A stretch of 7,179 nucleotides of DNA from Phycisphaera mikurensis NBRC 102666 (GCA_945870475.1 CAMBSR010000114.1:1-7179); one strand, 5' to 3'. Numbered from the stretch's first letter, positions 1 through 6,176 are shown. Numbers and translations: made by a program. The notes: generated from the letters alone by a model not told the origin.

Positions 1-1
1 C

Positions 2-313
2 TACGGATTTGCCGAGAATCCAGGGCTCGGCGCGCAGGGTCTCTACTACTACCTGCACGCGGCATCGCGGGCCCTGATGGCCTCGGGCGCCGTGAGCATC
101 GTGCCCATCGAACAGGGAAAGGAACAGGGCAAGCCTGCTGCGCCGCGCAACTGGCGCAACGACCTGGTGGATGCCTTGATCGGCGCGCAGCGCCCCGACG
201 GCAGCTGGGTGAACGGCGCCGACCGCTGGCAGGAAGGCCAGCCGGACCTGGTGACGGTGTATGCGTTGCTGGCGCTCGAGGAAGCGATCAAGCCGGTCAC
301 GCAGTCGCAGTGA
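2..313 (+). CDS. Squalene-cyclase/prenyltransferase-repeat protein, C-terminal fragment
   Basis: An open frame enters from the left edge and ends at TGA 311-313, leaving 103 residues of the C-terminus. The fragment starts YGFAENPGLG, continues AQGLYYYLHAASRAL (residues 11-25), and after a linker has NWRNDLVDALIGAQRPDGSW (50-69) and DLVTVYALLALEEA (82-95). The Q-x-x-DGSW stretch matches the QW-type repeat of the alpha/alpha-barrel squalene-hopene cyclase and prenyltransferase-beta superfamily, and the Tyr-rich helix with the closing YALLALE helix fits the last repeats of such a barrel. The catalytic part of a real cyclase (DxDD motif) would lie upstream, so enzyme activity cannot be judged; many bacterial members of this type are uncharacterised repeat proteins. 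It is convergent with ctaA and probably unrelated to the oxidase operon. Repeat-family membership is fairly secure; function is unknown. Confidence 0.75.
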   Translation, partial: YGFAENPGLGAQGLYYYLHAASRALMASGAVSIVPIEQGKEQGKPAAPRNWRNDLVDALIGAQRPDGSWVNGADRWQEGQPDLVTVYALLALEEAIKPVTQSQ

Positions 314-328
314 CGTGAATTGAAGTCA
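310..328. terminator. Possible small bidirectional terminator between convergent genes
   Basis: GTGAC (310-314) and GTCAC (324-328) are inverted copies around a 10-base loop. The arms contain the TGA stop of the upstream plus-strand gene and the TGA stop of ctaA on the minus strand. The stem is only 5 bp and there is no U-tract. Part of the symmetry comes free from two facing TGA stops, so a terminator role is speculative. Confidence 0.2.
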
Positions 329-1795
329 CGCCTCGTGCGTGCGACGCGCGAGCACCATGGCGGATGCCGCGAGCGCCAGCAGCAGGGCGCCAGTCGTCTG
401 ATGTGCCGTGGTCGACGCCACTTCCCACCACGGCACCACCTCGCCGCGGCGGATCACCACGGCGACGAGCGCGGCAATGCCGAGCACCAGCTGCAGTCCC
501 ACGGTGTGCATCAGCGACTTGCCCACCCGGCGCAGCGGCAGGATCTCGGAGACGCGGCTGCAGCGCAACCCGGCCAGGAGCACCAGGAAGAACGCCACCA
601 TGGCCATGGTCACGTGGCCGTGCAGTGCCCACGCGGGGATGCGCGCGCCGGCATCGGCGGTGGGCGGGACCTGCAGGTGGCGCATGGAGGCTCCCAGGAA
701 GAGCTGCCCGCAGAGCGACAGCAGCGCCAGCGTGGTCAGCATCCGTACGGAGCGCGCACGATGGATGGCCTTGTCCGCACGCTGCCACGCGCCGCTCACC
801 ACGAAGGCGGAGACCATGGCAGTGGCGAACACCAGCTGACCGAGCATGCCGTGCACCAGCGCGAGCGTGGTGCTCGGCGCCAGGTCCTTCGCTTCCATGC
901 TGGCGGTGACGTTCCCCGTCACGCGCAGGCCGCCCAGGACACCCTGGCCGATCACCATCAGGACGAGCACCGTGATGAGCACACGCGCAAACCGCGGCGC
1001 ACCCGTGCGCCATGCCATGGACGCATAGGTCAGCACGGTGGCGCCCACCAGCATGCCGAAGAGCCGGTGCGTGTGCTCGTAGAAGATGCCGCCCTTCATC
1101 TCGCTGACGGGGTAGAGCAGCATGTTGTGGCCGAAGCTGTTCGGCCAGTCCGGAACGGCAAGCCCGGCCTCGAAGCTGGTCACCAGGCCACCGAGGACGA
1201 TCATCGCCAGGATGCACGCCGTGGTGACGATGCCCATGACCGTGATGGCCGAGGGCAGCCGGCGCATCGACATGCGCGCGCGGCCGATGCGTTCGCCGAT
1301 GAGGCCCAGCACGCCGCTCGCGAGGAAGAGGCCGAGCACGTACGCCACTGCGCGCAGGTGCGTTGGGTCCTGTTCGTCGCGGAGGAAGGCGCCGATCACC
1401 ATCAGGTTGATGGTGGCGGAGACCAGGCCCACCGAGAGGCCGCGTGCCTCGGCGGGGGCGAAGCGGCCCGCGGCGAAGCCGGCAACCACGACGGTGCCCA
1501 GCGCGGCCACGAAGAGGAGCTCCGCGATCGCAAAGCCCGGCTGCAGCATGGCCACGAAGCTGATTGCCCACATGGCCACCGTGCATGCGAATCCGAGGGC
1601 CAGGTTCATGGGGCGCACCCAGCGCGACCATGCGATCACGAATCCGCTTCCCACGGCGAAGATGAGGAGGAGCGCGGGAAGGCCGAGCGGCGCGGCCGGG
1701 CTGGCTGCGGTGGAATCGGCCAGCGCGGCAACCGCGGTGGCGTGCGTGGCCGTCATGGTGGGCATGGGGTCCTGGATCGCGAGCAATGCGCTCAT
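326..1795 (-). CDS. ctaA: Heme A synthase (COX15/CtaA) with N-terminal membrane extension
   Basis: This integral membrane enzyme oxidises the C8 methyl of heme O to a formyl group, giving heme A for the oxidase encoded nearby. The 489-residue reading has the CtaA core at about 183-485 with eight predicted membrane helices. Visible signatures are GGLVTSFEAGLAVPDWP (202-218, first extracellular loop), EHTHR (240-244), H315 in LVHGMLGQ, H392/H394 in LHGHVTMA and H465 in AHQTTGA; these supply the paired heme-ligand histidines. The loop cysteines of Bacillus-type CtaA are absent (V in AGLAVPDWP). The usual length is about 300-350 residues; here residues 1-180 add about five extra hydrophobic helices (near 38-57, 63-83, 88-110, 119-138, 148-167) that I do not recognise. 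The chosen ATG at 1795 has GAGG seven bases upstream; an in-frame ATG at 1834 would add 13 residues but has poorer spacing. The gene is divergent from ctaB. Confidence 0.93.
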   Translation of the reverse strand: MSALLAIQDPMPTMTATHATAVAALADSTAASPAAPLGLPALLLIFAVGSGFVIAWSRWVRPMNLALGFACTVAMWAISFVAMLQPGFAIAELLFVAALGTVVVAGFAAGRFAPAEARGLSVGLVSATINLMVIGAFLRDEQDPTHLRAVAYVLGLFLASGVLGLIGERIGRARMSMRRLPSAITVMGIVTTACILAMIVLGGLVTSFEAGLAVPDWPNSFGHNMLLYPVSEMKGGIFYEHTHRLFGMLVGATVLTYASMAWRTGAPRFARVLITVLVLMVIGQGVLGGLRVTGNVTASMEAKDLAPSTTLALVHGMLGQLVFATAMVSAFVVSGAWQRADKAIHRARSVRMLTTLALLSLCGQLFLGASMRHLQVPPTADAGARIPAWALHGHVTMAMVAFFLVLLAGLRCSRVSEILPLRRVGKSLMHTVGLQLVLGIAALVAVVIRRGEVVPWWEVASTTAHQTTGALLLALAASAMVLARRTHEA

Positions 1796-1857
1796 GGGGA
1801 AGCCTCGGTCAAAGGGGAGACCTATGCTATTCATCTCGCCCCACACGGGCACCCACC
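1796..1857. promoter_or_regulatory. Divergent ctaA/ctaB promoter region with inverted repeat
   Basis: These 62 bases must carry transcription signals for ctaA leftward and, unless ctaB is read from elsewhere, for ctaB rightward. An A+T-richer patch at 1821-1834 includes TATGCT (1823-1828, plus strand, a -10-like hexamer about 30 bases before the ctaB ATG) and TAGCAT on the other strand (1829-1824). No convincing -35 was found for either direction. The patch is bracketed by an imperfect inverted repeat, GGGGAGA (1814-1820) and TCTCGCCCC (1834-1842, one bulged G), which could be an operator. Promoter positions are inference; the need for a promoter here follows from the layout. Confidence 0.4.
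1803..1806 (-). promoter_or_regulatory. Ribosome binding site of ctaA
   Basis: On the minus strand GAGG lies seven bases before the ATG at 1795. This decides for that start over the upstream ATG at 1834 and over ATGs a little further in (the protein has Met at 11 and 14). Confidence 0.5.
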
Positions 1858-2880
1858 ATGTCCACAGTCCACGAGCAAGCACCCGACGGAACCGCGCCTG
1901 GAGCGATTCCTGCCACATCGGCAACTGCTGTTGTGGGCGGCGCTGCCACGGCTTCGCCGGGCCACGCGGCCGTCTGGAGCCAGCTGTCCAAGGCACGGCT
2001 CAGCGCGCTGGTGCTCCTGACGACCGCCGTGGGATACGTGGTGGCGCCTTGGCCTGTCGGTGCCGAAGGATGGTGGCCGCGGCTCCTCTGGACATGCCTG
2101 GGTACCGGCATGGCCGCCGCCAGCGCCGCCATGCTGAACCAGGTGGCGGAGAAGCGCCGCGATGCACTGATGCGCCGCACTGCCGGACGGCCGCTCCCCG
2201 CGGGGCACGCGCGCCCGGTGACGGTGTTCGTCGTTGGCGTGGTAGTGGGCTACACGGGCTGCGCGCTGCTCGCCATGTTCAGCACGGTGCTCGCCGCATC
2301 GTTCGCTGCCGTCAACATCCTGCTCTACGTGCTGCTCTACACGCCGCTCAAGCCGCGCACCACGCTCAACACGCTGGTGGGCGCGGTGACCGGCGCCATC
2401 CCGCCGGTGATCGGCTGGACCGCGGCCACCGGCACCATGGCGCCCGGCGCGTGGGCGCTCTTCGGCATCCTCTTCGTCTGGCAGCTGCCGCACTTCCTGG
2501 CGCTGGCGTGGCTCTACCGCGCGGACTACCTGGCGGGCGGATTCGTGATGCTGCCCTCGCTTGACCCGGACGGCACCGCCACCGCGCAGGCCACGCTCCT
2601 CACCAGCCTGATGCTGGTGCCCGTGGGACTCCTGGCAACGCTCACCGGCGTGGCAGGCTTTGCCTATGCCGGGGTGGCGCTCGTCTCCGGGCTCTGGATG
2701 TCGTGGCTTGCACTGCGATTCCTGCAGGAGCGAAGCGACGCGCGCGCACGGAAGCTGTTCCTGGCGAGCCTGGCGTACCTCCCCATCCTGCTCGGCGCGA
2801 TGGTGCTCGACCGCGGCAGCGCCGTCACCACAGCCACGCCCGGCGAGGGCGTGATGATCCTCGAGGTACCCGGGCAATGA
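1858..2880 (+). CDS. ctaB: Protoheme IX farnesyltransferase (heme O synthase)
   Basis: This UbiA-superfamily membrane prenyltransferase adds a farnesyl group to heme B, making heme O, the substrate of CtaA. It has 340 residues, somewhat longer than the usual 290-310 because of a polar Ala-rich N-terminal tail of about 40 residues. The first Asp-rich motif reads N94-QVA-E98-KRR-D102 followed by RRTAGRPLP (106-114), so the usual first Asp is Glu. The YTPLKPRTTLNTLVGAVTGA stretch (161-180) with IPPVIGW after it, and PHFLALAWLYRADY (211-224) followed by MLPSLDPDG, are typical heme O synthase signatures. Several hydrophobic helices follow the expected pattern. The ATG at 1858 has no obvious Shine-Dalgarno sequence; no better in-frame start was seen, since an upstream ATG at 1786 would lie inside ctaA. 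The stop overlaps the next gene as ATGA, suggesting translational coupling. Confidence 0.95.
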   Translation: MSTVHEQAPDGTAPGAIPATSATAVVGGAATASPGHAAVWSQLSKARLSALVLLTTAVGYVVAPWPVGAEGWWPRLLWTCLGTGMAAASAAMLNQVAEKRRDALMRRTAGRPLPAGHARPVTVFVVGVVVGYTGCALLAMFSTVLAASFAAVNILLYVLLYTPLKPRTTLNTLVGAVTGAIPPVIGWTAATGTMAPGAWALFGILFVWQLPHFLALAWLYRADYLAGGFVMLPSLDPDGTATAQATLLTSLMLVPVGLLATLTGVAGFAYAGVALVSGLWMSWLALRFLQERSDARARKLFLASLAYLPILLGAMVLDRGSAVTTATPGEGVMILEVPGQ

Positions 2881-4028
2881 ACGCCGAATCCCAGGCCGGC
2901 GGCGCCGGAAACGATCGCCCGAAGGACGGCTTCCCCACCCTCACGGTGCGTGGCGGCGGATGGGTGATCCTCGCGGGCCTGGTGCTCGTCTGCGCGTTCC
3001 TCGGCTGGGCGCTGAGCGGCATCTTCGTGGGCGACCGGCCCGTGGGAAGCGGCAACGATCCCGCGGCGTACGGCTTCGTGCTGGAACCGCTGCGTGCCGA
3101 ACGCGGATGGCTGGTGGGAAGCGGCAGCCCGCGCGACTTCCTGCCCTCGCTCGACGCACCGACGGTGATGCGCGGCTCCGAGATGCTGCGCTGGAACGAC
3201 GAGCACCGCGCCAAGTACCTGGTGTCCACGGACCGTGTGGCCGGGATCGTGGTGGGCGGAGAGGCGCGGGCCTACTCGCTTGCCGTACTGAATGCGCACG
3301 AGGTGGTGAACGACACGCTCGGCGGCGTGCCCATCGCGGTGAGCTACAGCCCGCTCACCGACAGCCTGGTGGTGTTCGACCGCCGCGTCGACGGTGCCGA
3401 GCGCACCTTCCACGTGAGCGGCATCCTCTACAACAGCAACCTGGTGATGTACGACCGCGCCGCCGGCGCACCCGCCGGATCCACCGAGGGAGCGTCGCTC
3501 TGGAGCCAGCTGGGCCTGCGCGCCATCGCCGGTCCGGCCGCGGCGCGCGATGCGCGGATCGTGCCGCTCCCGGACTGCAACATCTGCTCCTGGCGCATGT
3601 GGCTCGACACCTGGCCCGATACCACCGTGGCCATGGGCGACCCGGCGCAGGCCAGTCGCTACAAGGAATTCAGCTACGCGCGCTACTTCCTCTCGTCGCA
3701 CGTGGACTTCCCGGTGAACGGGCTGGTGCCGGAGGTGCCCGAACCCTCGAGCGCCGTGCGTGCCGTGGACGCGGCCGCCAAGGGCCAGCCCCGTTCGCGC
3801 AAGACCGCGGTGGTGGAGGTCCGCGAGGGCGACGCACGCACGGTGCTTTCGCTCGGCGAACTGGCCGCACGCGCCGGCGCTTCCGGAAGGGTCGAGTTCA
3901 GCGTGGGCGGACGCGCGTTCGAGGCCGTGGTGCAGGCCGCGCCGCTTGCGGCCCTGGTGCGCGCGACCGACGGGCGGCCCGCAACGGTGATCCCGCAGCT
4001 GTGGTTCGCGCATGAAGCGCGTTGGTGA
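2877..4028 (+). CDS. Membrane-anchored DUF3179-family protein
   Basis: The 383-residue product has a short polar N-terminus, one hydrophobic helix (about 28-50) and a long hydrophilic C-terminal part, so the bulk probably sits in the periplasm. The DUF3179 pattern is clear: DRVAGIVVGGEARAYSLAVL (119-138), NAHEVVND (139-146), VPIAVSYSPLTDSLVVFDR (151-169), FHVSGILYNSNLVMYDR (178-194) and SLWSQ (207-211). The function of this family is not established. Where relatives, from my memory of the family, have CPLC or CPLT, this protein reads SPLT, so that cysteine is lost; instead a C-N-I-C pair appears at 234-237 in LPDCNICSW. The start ATG overlaps the ctaB stop and GAGG (2863-2866) lies ten bases upstream, so it is probably co-translated with ctaB. 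Co-occurrence with heme A synthesis genes suggests an envelope role near oxidase assembly, but this is inference. Confidence 0.85.
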   Translation: MNAESQAGGAGNDRPKDGFPTLTVRGGGWVILAGLVLVCAFLGWALSGIFVGDRPVGSGNDPAAYGFVLEPLRAERGWLVGSGSPRDFLPSLDAPTVMRGSEMLRWNDEHRAKYLVSTDRVAGIVVGGEARAYSLAVLNAHEVVNDTLGGVPIAVSYSPLTDSLVVFDRRVDGAERTFHVSGILYNSNLVMYDRAAGAPAGSTEGASLWSQLGLRAIAGPAAARDARIVPLPDCNICSWRMWLDTWPDTTVAMGDPAQASRYKEFSYARYFLSSHVDFPVNGLVPEVPEPSSAVRAVDAAAKGQPRSRKTAVVEVREGDARTVLSLGELAARAGASGRVEFSVGGRAFEAVVQAAPLAALVRATDGRPATVIPQLWFAHEARW

Positions 4029-4063
4029 CGGGACCTGCGGCGCGCGCGGCCCCCTGCCTCACC
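4024..4063. terminator. Possible GC-rich bidirectional terminator between convergent genes
   Basis: GGTGA (4024-4028) and TCACC (4059-4063) are inverted copies enclosing a GC-only-like core with GGG (4030-4032) facing CCC (4051-4054) and an alternating GCGCGCGC stretch. The arms contain the two facing stop codons. A folded RNA is plausible in either direction, but there is no U-tract and the inner pairing is irregular, so this is only a candidate. Confidence 0.25.
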
Positions 4064-4670
4064 ATGAACACGCAGCAAGCGTGCCGTAGAGCACCAACCA
4101 GATGGCATCCAGGGCGTGCCAGTACATGGCGCAGAGCACCACTCCGGTGTGCTCGGCAGCCGTGTACGCACCCTCGCGGGCACGGCGGAAGGTGACGATC
4201 ATCGGCAGCAGCCCGCCCAGGACGTGCAGGGCATGCACACCCGTCAGCACATAGAAGGTCCATGCGTACAGCCCGCTCTGGATGGTGGCATGCTGCTCCC
4301 AGAGTTCACGCCAGGAGAGCCCCTGCACCACCAGGAAGAGGAACGCCAGCCCGAGCGTGGCGCCCATCGCGTGCATCAGCTGCACGGACCGGCCGGCACG
4401 CGCGGCGCGCACCGCCAGCTGCATGGTCCAGCTGGAAACCAGCAGGATCACCGTGGAAAGGAGCAACGCCAGGGGAAGCGGCGGCGTGCCCTCCGGCATC
4501 CATTCGCGGCCGGGCGGCTGGTCGAACCGGACCACCACGTAGCCCAGGATGCAGGCGACGAAGATCATCGCCACGATCGCGATGAAGACCCACATGCCGA
4601 AGACCCCCGCGCTCCCGCGCTCTTGCGCGGAATCGAAGGGGTCGACGACTGTTGCGGTCTTGATGGCCAT
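4059..4670 (-). CDS. Second cytochrome c oxidase subunit III-like protein
   Basis: A 203-residue membrane protein of the heme-copper oxidase subunit III family, with five predicted helices (about 23-46, 66-88, 99-118, 134-157, 174-199), the bacterial five-helix form. Family marks are WTFYVLTGVHALHVLGGLLP (137-156) and CAMYWHALDAIWLVLYGTL (180-198), the last matching the final-helix YWH-x-x-D-x-IW signature. The two acidic residues conserved in canonical subunit III helices are missing: the carbodiimide-reactive Glu (E62 of the neighbouring subunit III) aligns with V33, and the Glu of the FEY motif aligns with S119. It is the last gene of the minus-strand oxidase operon, 39 bases after ctaF. 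ATG at 4670 is preceded by a weak AGG. Paired subunit III genes in one oxidase operon are known in other bacteria; this copy is probably the accessory, structural one. Confidence 0.85.
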   Translation of the reverse strand: MAIKTATVVDPFDSAQERGSAGVFGMWVFIAIVAMIFVACILGYVVVRFDQPPGREWMPEGTPPLPLALLLSTVILLVSSWTMQLAVRAARAGRSVQLMHAMGATLGLAFLFLVVQGLSWRELWEQHATIQSGLYAWTFYVLTGVHALHVLGGLLPMIVTFRRAREGAYTAAEHTGVVLCAMYWHALDAIWLVLYGTLAACSW

Positions 4671-4677
4671 GGTGCCT

Positions 4678-4698
4678 GCGTCCGGCGGGGGCCGACGC
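4678..4698 (-). other. Hairpin in ctaF-subunit III paralogue spacer
   Basis: GCGTC-C-GGC (4678-4686) can pair with GCCGACGC (4691-4698, with the bulged C unpaired) around a G-rich loop, giving an eight-pair stem. On the minus-strand mRNA it ends next to the weak AGG ribosome binding site (4675-4677) of the following gene, so it could tune that gene's translation or stabilise a processed message. No U-tract follows. GC-rich spacers often fold by chance. Confidence 0.25.
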
Positions 4699-4709
4699 GG
4701 CGCCCGCGG

Positions 4710-5162
4710 TCAGTTGGTGCTGCCGACGCCGCCGTTGGTGGAACGGACCTGCGCCACCGGCGCGCCGGGTGCGTTGGCGTCCATGGTGGAGGCCGCCTCG
4801 GGGGCATTGCCATCAAACATGTTGGGGAGGTTCTGCTGCACGTCCATCATGGCGAAGGCCAGCATGATCATCACGAAGACGATCGAGCCCACCAGCACCA
4901 GGAGGTTGAACGGACGGTCCCAGCGCAGGTGCATGAACACCAGTGCCACGATCGTGGCCTTGATCAGCGCGATGAAGAGCGCCACGGGGAGGTTGGCCTC
5001 GCCCATGTCCACGGAGTGCGAGGCCACCGTGATGACGGTCAGGAAGAGGAGCGCCGCACCGGCCCCCATGAGGTACTTCATGGGGACGACGTGACCGACC
5101 TCCGGGTGGACCTCGCCGGCATGGCTGGCGTGGTGGGATTCGTGATGCGCGTGATGTGCCAT
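4710..5162 (-). CDS. ctaF: Cytochrome c oxidase subunit IV (prokaryotic COX4 type)
   Basis: A 150-residue small oxidase subunit thought to stabilise the subunit I/III core. Three hydrophobic helices lie near 30-48, 57-78 and 86-106. The family signature IKATIVALVFMHLRWDRP (67-84), with the FMHL-x-W core, identifies the bacterial COX4/CyoD-like family. The N-terminus is remarkably His-rich (nine His within residues 3-24, MAHHAHHESHHASH...), and a polar Ala/Asn/Pro-rich tail of about 40 residues follows helix 3, making it longer than the usual 90-110 residues. GGAAGGAA (5173-5180, minus strand) sits ten bases before the ATG, a good ribosome binding site. It lies 21 bases after ctaE and is surely cotranscribed with it. 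Family assignment is firm; the role of the His tail is unknown. Confidence 0.9.
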   Translation of the reverse strand: MAHHAHHESHHASHAGEVHPEVGHVVPMKYLMGAGAALLFLTVITVASHSVDMGEANLPVALFIALIKATIVALVFMHLRWDRPFNLLVLVGSIVFVMIMLAFAMMDVQQNLPNMFDGNAPEAASTMDANAPGAPVAQVRSTNGGVGSTN

Positions 5163-5183
5163 GGTGGGTGGGTTCCTTCCGAC

Positions 5184-6176
5184 TCAGTGGATGAGGTAGA
5201 AGAGCGGGAAGAGGAATATCCAGATCAGGTCGACGATGTGCCAGTAGAGGCCGCCGGTGTCGACCGCGGTGAAGTTCTTGCTGGAGAAGTCGCCGCGGAT
5301 GGCGCGCCAGGTGAGCCACGCCAGCACGCCCATGCCTGCCACCACGTGGATGCCGTGCAGGCCGGTCATCGCGTAGTAGATGGCGAAGAAGAGGTGCGTG
5401 TTCGGCGGCATCGCCTTGTCCTCGAGGTGCGTGCCGGGGTGGGCTTCCTCGGACGGGCCGGGCGCAGGCTCGGCGGCAGGGGCCGGGGCCGGGGCGCCGC
5501 TTGCGCGGGCGACGCCGGTCGGTCCGACGGATGCAGGCTTCACGGCGGAGGCATCCACGGCGGGCTTTGCAGCGAGGTCCGGGATGGCGAACGTCGCCGG
5601 GTTGTTCACCACGATCGCGGCGCCGGGCGCGGCGGGGGCGGTCTTCAGCATCTTCGCCTCGGCGGCGCCCTCGGCGTCGTGCGGCGGCACGTAGAAGGTG
5701 GGACCCCACACCAGGTTGTCGTGGATCTTGTGGGAGTACTCGAAGTACTTGATGATCAGGAAGCCGATCGCACCCATGAAGGTGAGGACCAGGCAGGCGA
5801 TCAGGCCGCCGCGGCGGTTGGTCTGCGCGTAGCGCACGGCCATGGCCATGGTCACGCTGGAGAGGATCAGCACGCAGGTGTTGATGCCGCCCATCACCGT
5901 GTCGAGGTAGTGGCTGGCATAGCTGAAGATCTCCGGGTGGCTCATGCGCAGGATGGCATAGGCCACGAAGAGACCGCCGAAGAACAGCACCTCGGTGGCG
6001 AGGAACAGCCAGATGCCGAGCTTCGCGCTGTCGAACTGCTGCTGCAGGCTGTCGAAGTGGTGCGCGAGGTTCGGATCGTGCGCGTGGCCGTGGTCGCCAT
6101 GGCCGTGGCCGTCGTGGCCGTGTCCATGCGCCTCGGCGCCGTGCTGCGTGTGTGTACTTGCGATGGTCTGGCTCAC
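5184..6176 (-). CDS. ctaE: Cytochrome c oxidase subunit III with periplasmic loop insert
   Basis: The 330-residue main subunit III, of the five-helix bacterial form (helices about 53-73, 94-114, 125-143, 262-287, 308-327). Canonical marks are GIWLFLATEVLFFGGLF (54-70) with the carbodiimide-reactive Glu at E62, IIKYFEYSHKI (141-151), TGLHGIHVVAGM (271-282) and GLYWHIVDLIWIFLFPLFYL (309-328). Subunit III supports proton uptake and turnover stability of subunit I. Two oddities: a His/Gly-rich tail at residues 12-34, and a roughly 90-residue Ala/Pro-rich insert (about 165-256) between helices 3 and 4, where standard proteins have a short loop. By the usual topology the insert faces the periplasm. 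The start is a GTG at 6176 with GGAG six bases upstream; the next in-frame Met (residue 78) is inside the membrane core. It follows ctaD after 76 bases. Confidence 0.94.
   Translation of the reverse strand: MSQTIASTHTQHGAEAHGHGHDGHGHGDHGHAHDPNLAHHFDSLQQQFDSAKLGIWLFLATEVLFFGGLFVAYAILRMSHPEIFSYASHYLDTVMGGINTCVLILSSVTMAMAVRYAQTNRRGGLIACLVLTFMGAIGFLIIKYFEYSHKIHDNLVWGPTFYVPPHDAEGAAEAKMLKTAPAAPGAAIVVNNPATFAIPDLAAKPAVDASAVKPASVGPTGVARASGAPAPAPAAEPAPGPSEEAHPGTHLEDKAMPPNTHLFFAIYYAMTGLHGIHVVAGMGVLAWLTWRAIRGDFSSKNFTAVDTGGLYWHIVDLIWIFLFPLFYLIH

Noticed and set aside
1796..1834. Upstream ATG at 1834 as the ctaA start
   Set aside because: It would add only 13 residues, lies inside the inverted repeat of the divergent region and has a G-rich run too close to the ATG; the ATG at 1795 has a well-spaced GAGG.
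320..2020. Long plus-strand open frame opposite ctaA
   Set aside because: It is an antisense shadow created by high GC content; its translation is rich in His, Arg and Gly with no family signature, while the minus strand encodes clear CtaA motifs.
2664..4013. Long minus-strand open frame opposite ctaB and the DUF3179 gene
   Set aside because: It has no recognisable domain and overlaps two well-supported genes completely; third-position GC explains the lack of stops.
5450..5520. Frameshift or assembly error in the low-complexity GC-rich part of ctaE
   Set aside because: The frame stays open on both sides and the downstream helices carry intact subunit III signatures in the same frame, so the segment is a genuine in-frame insert.
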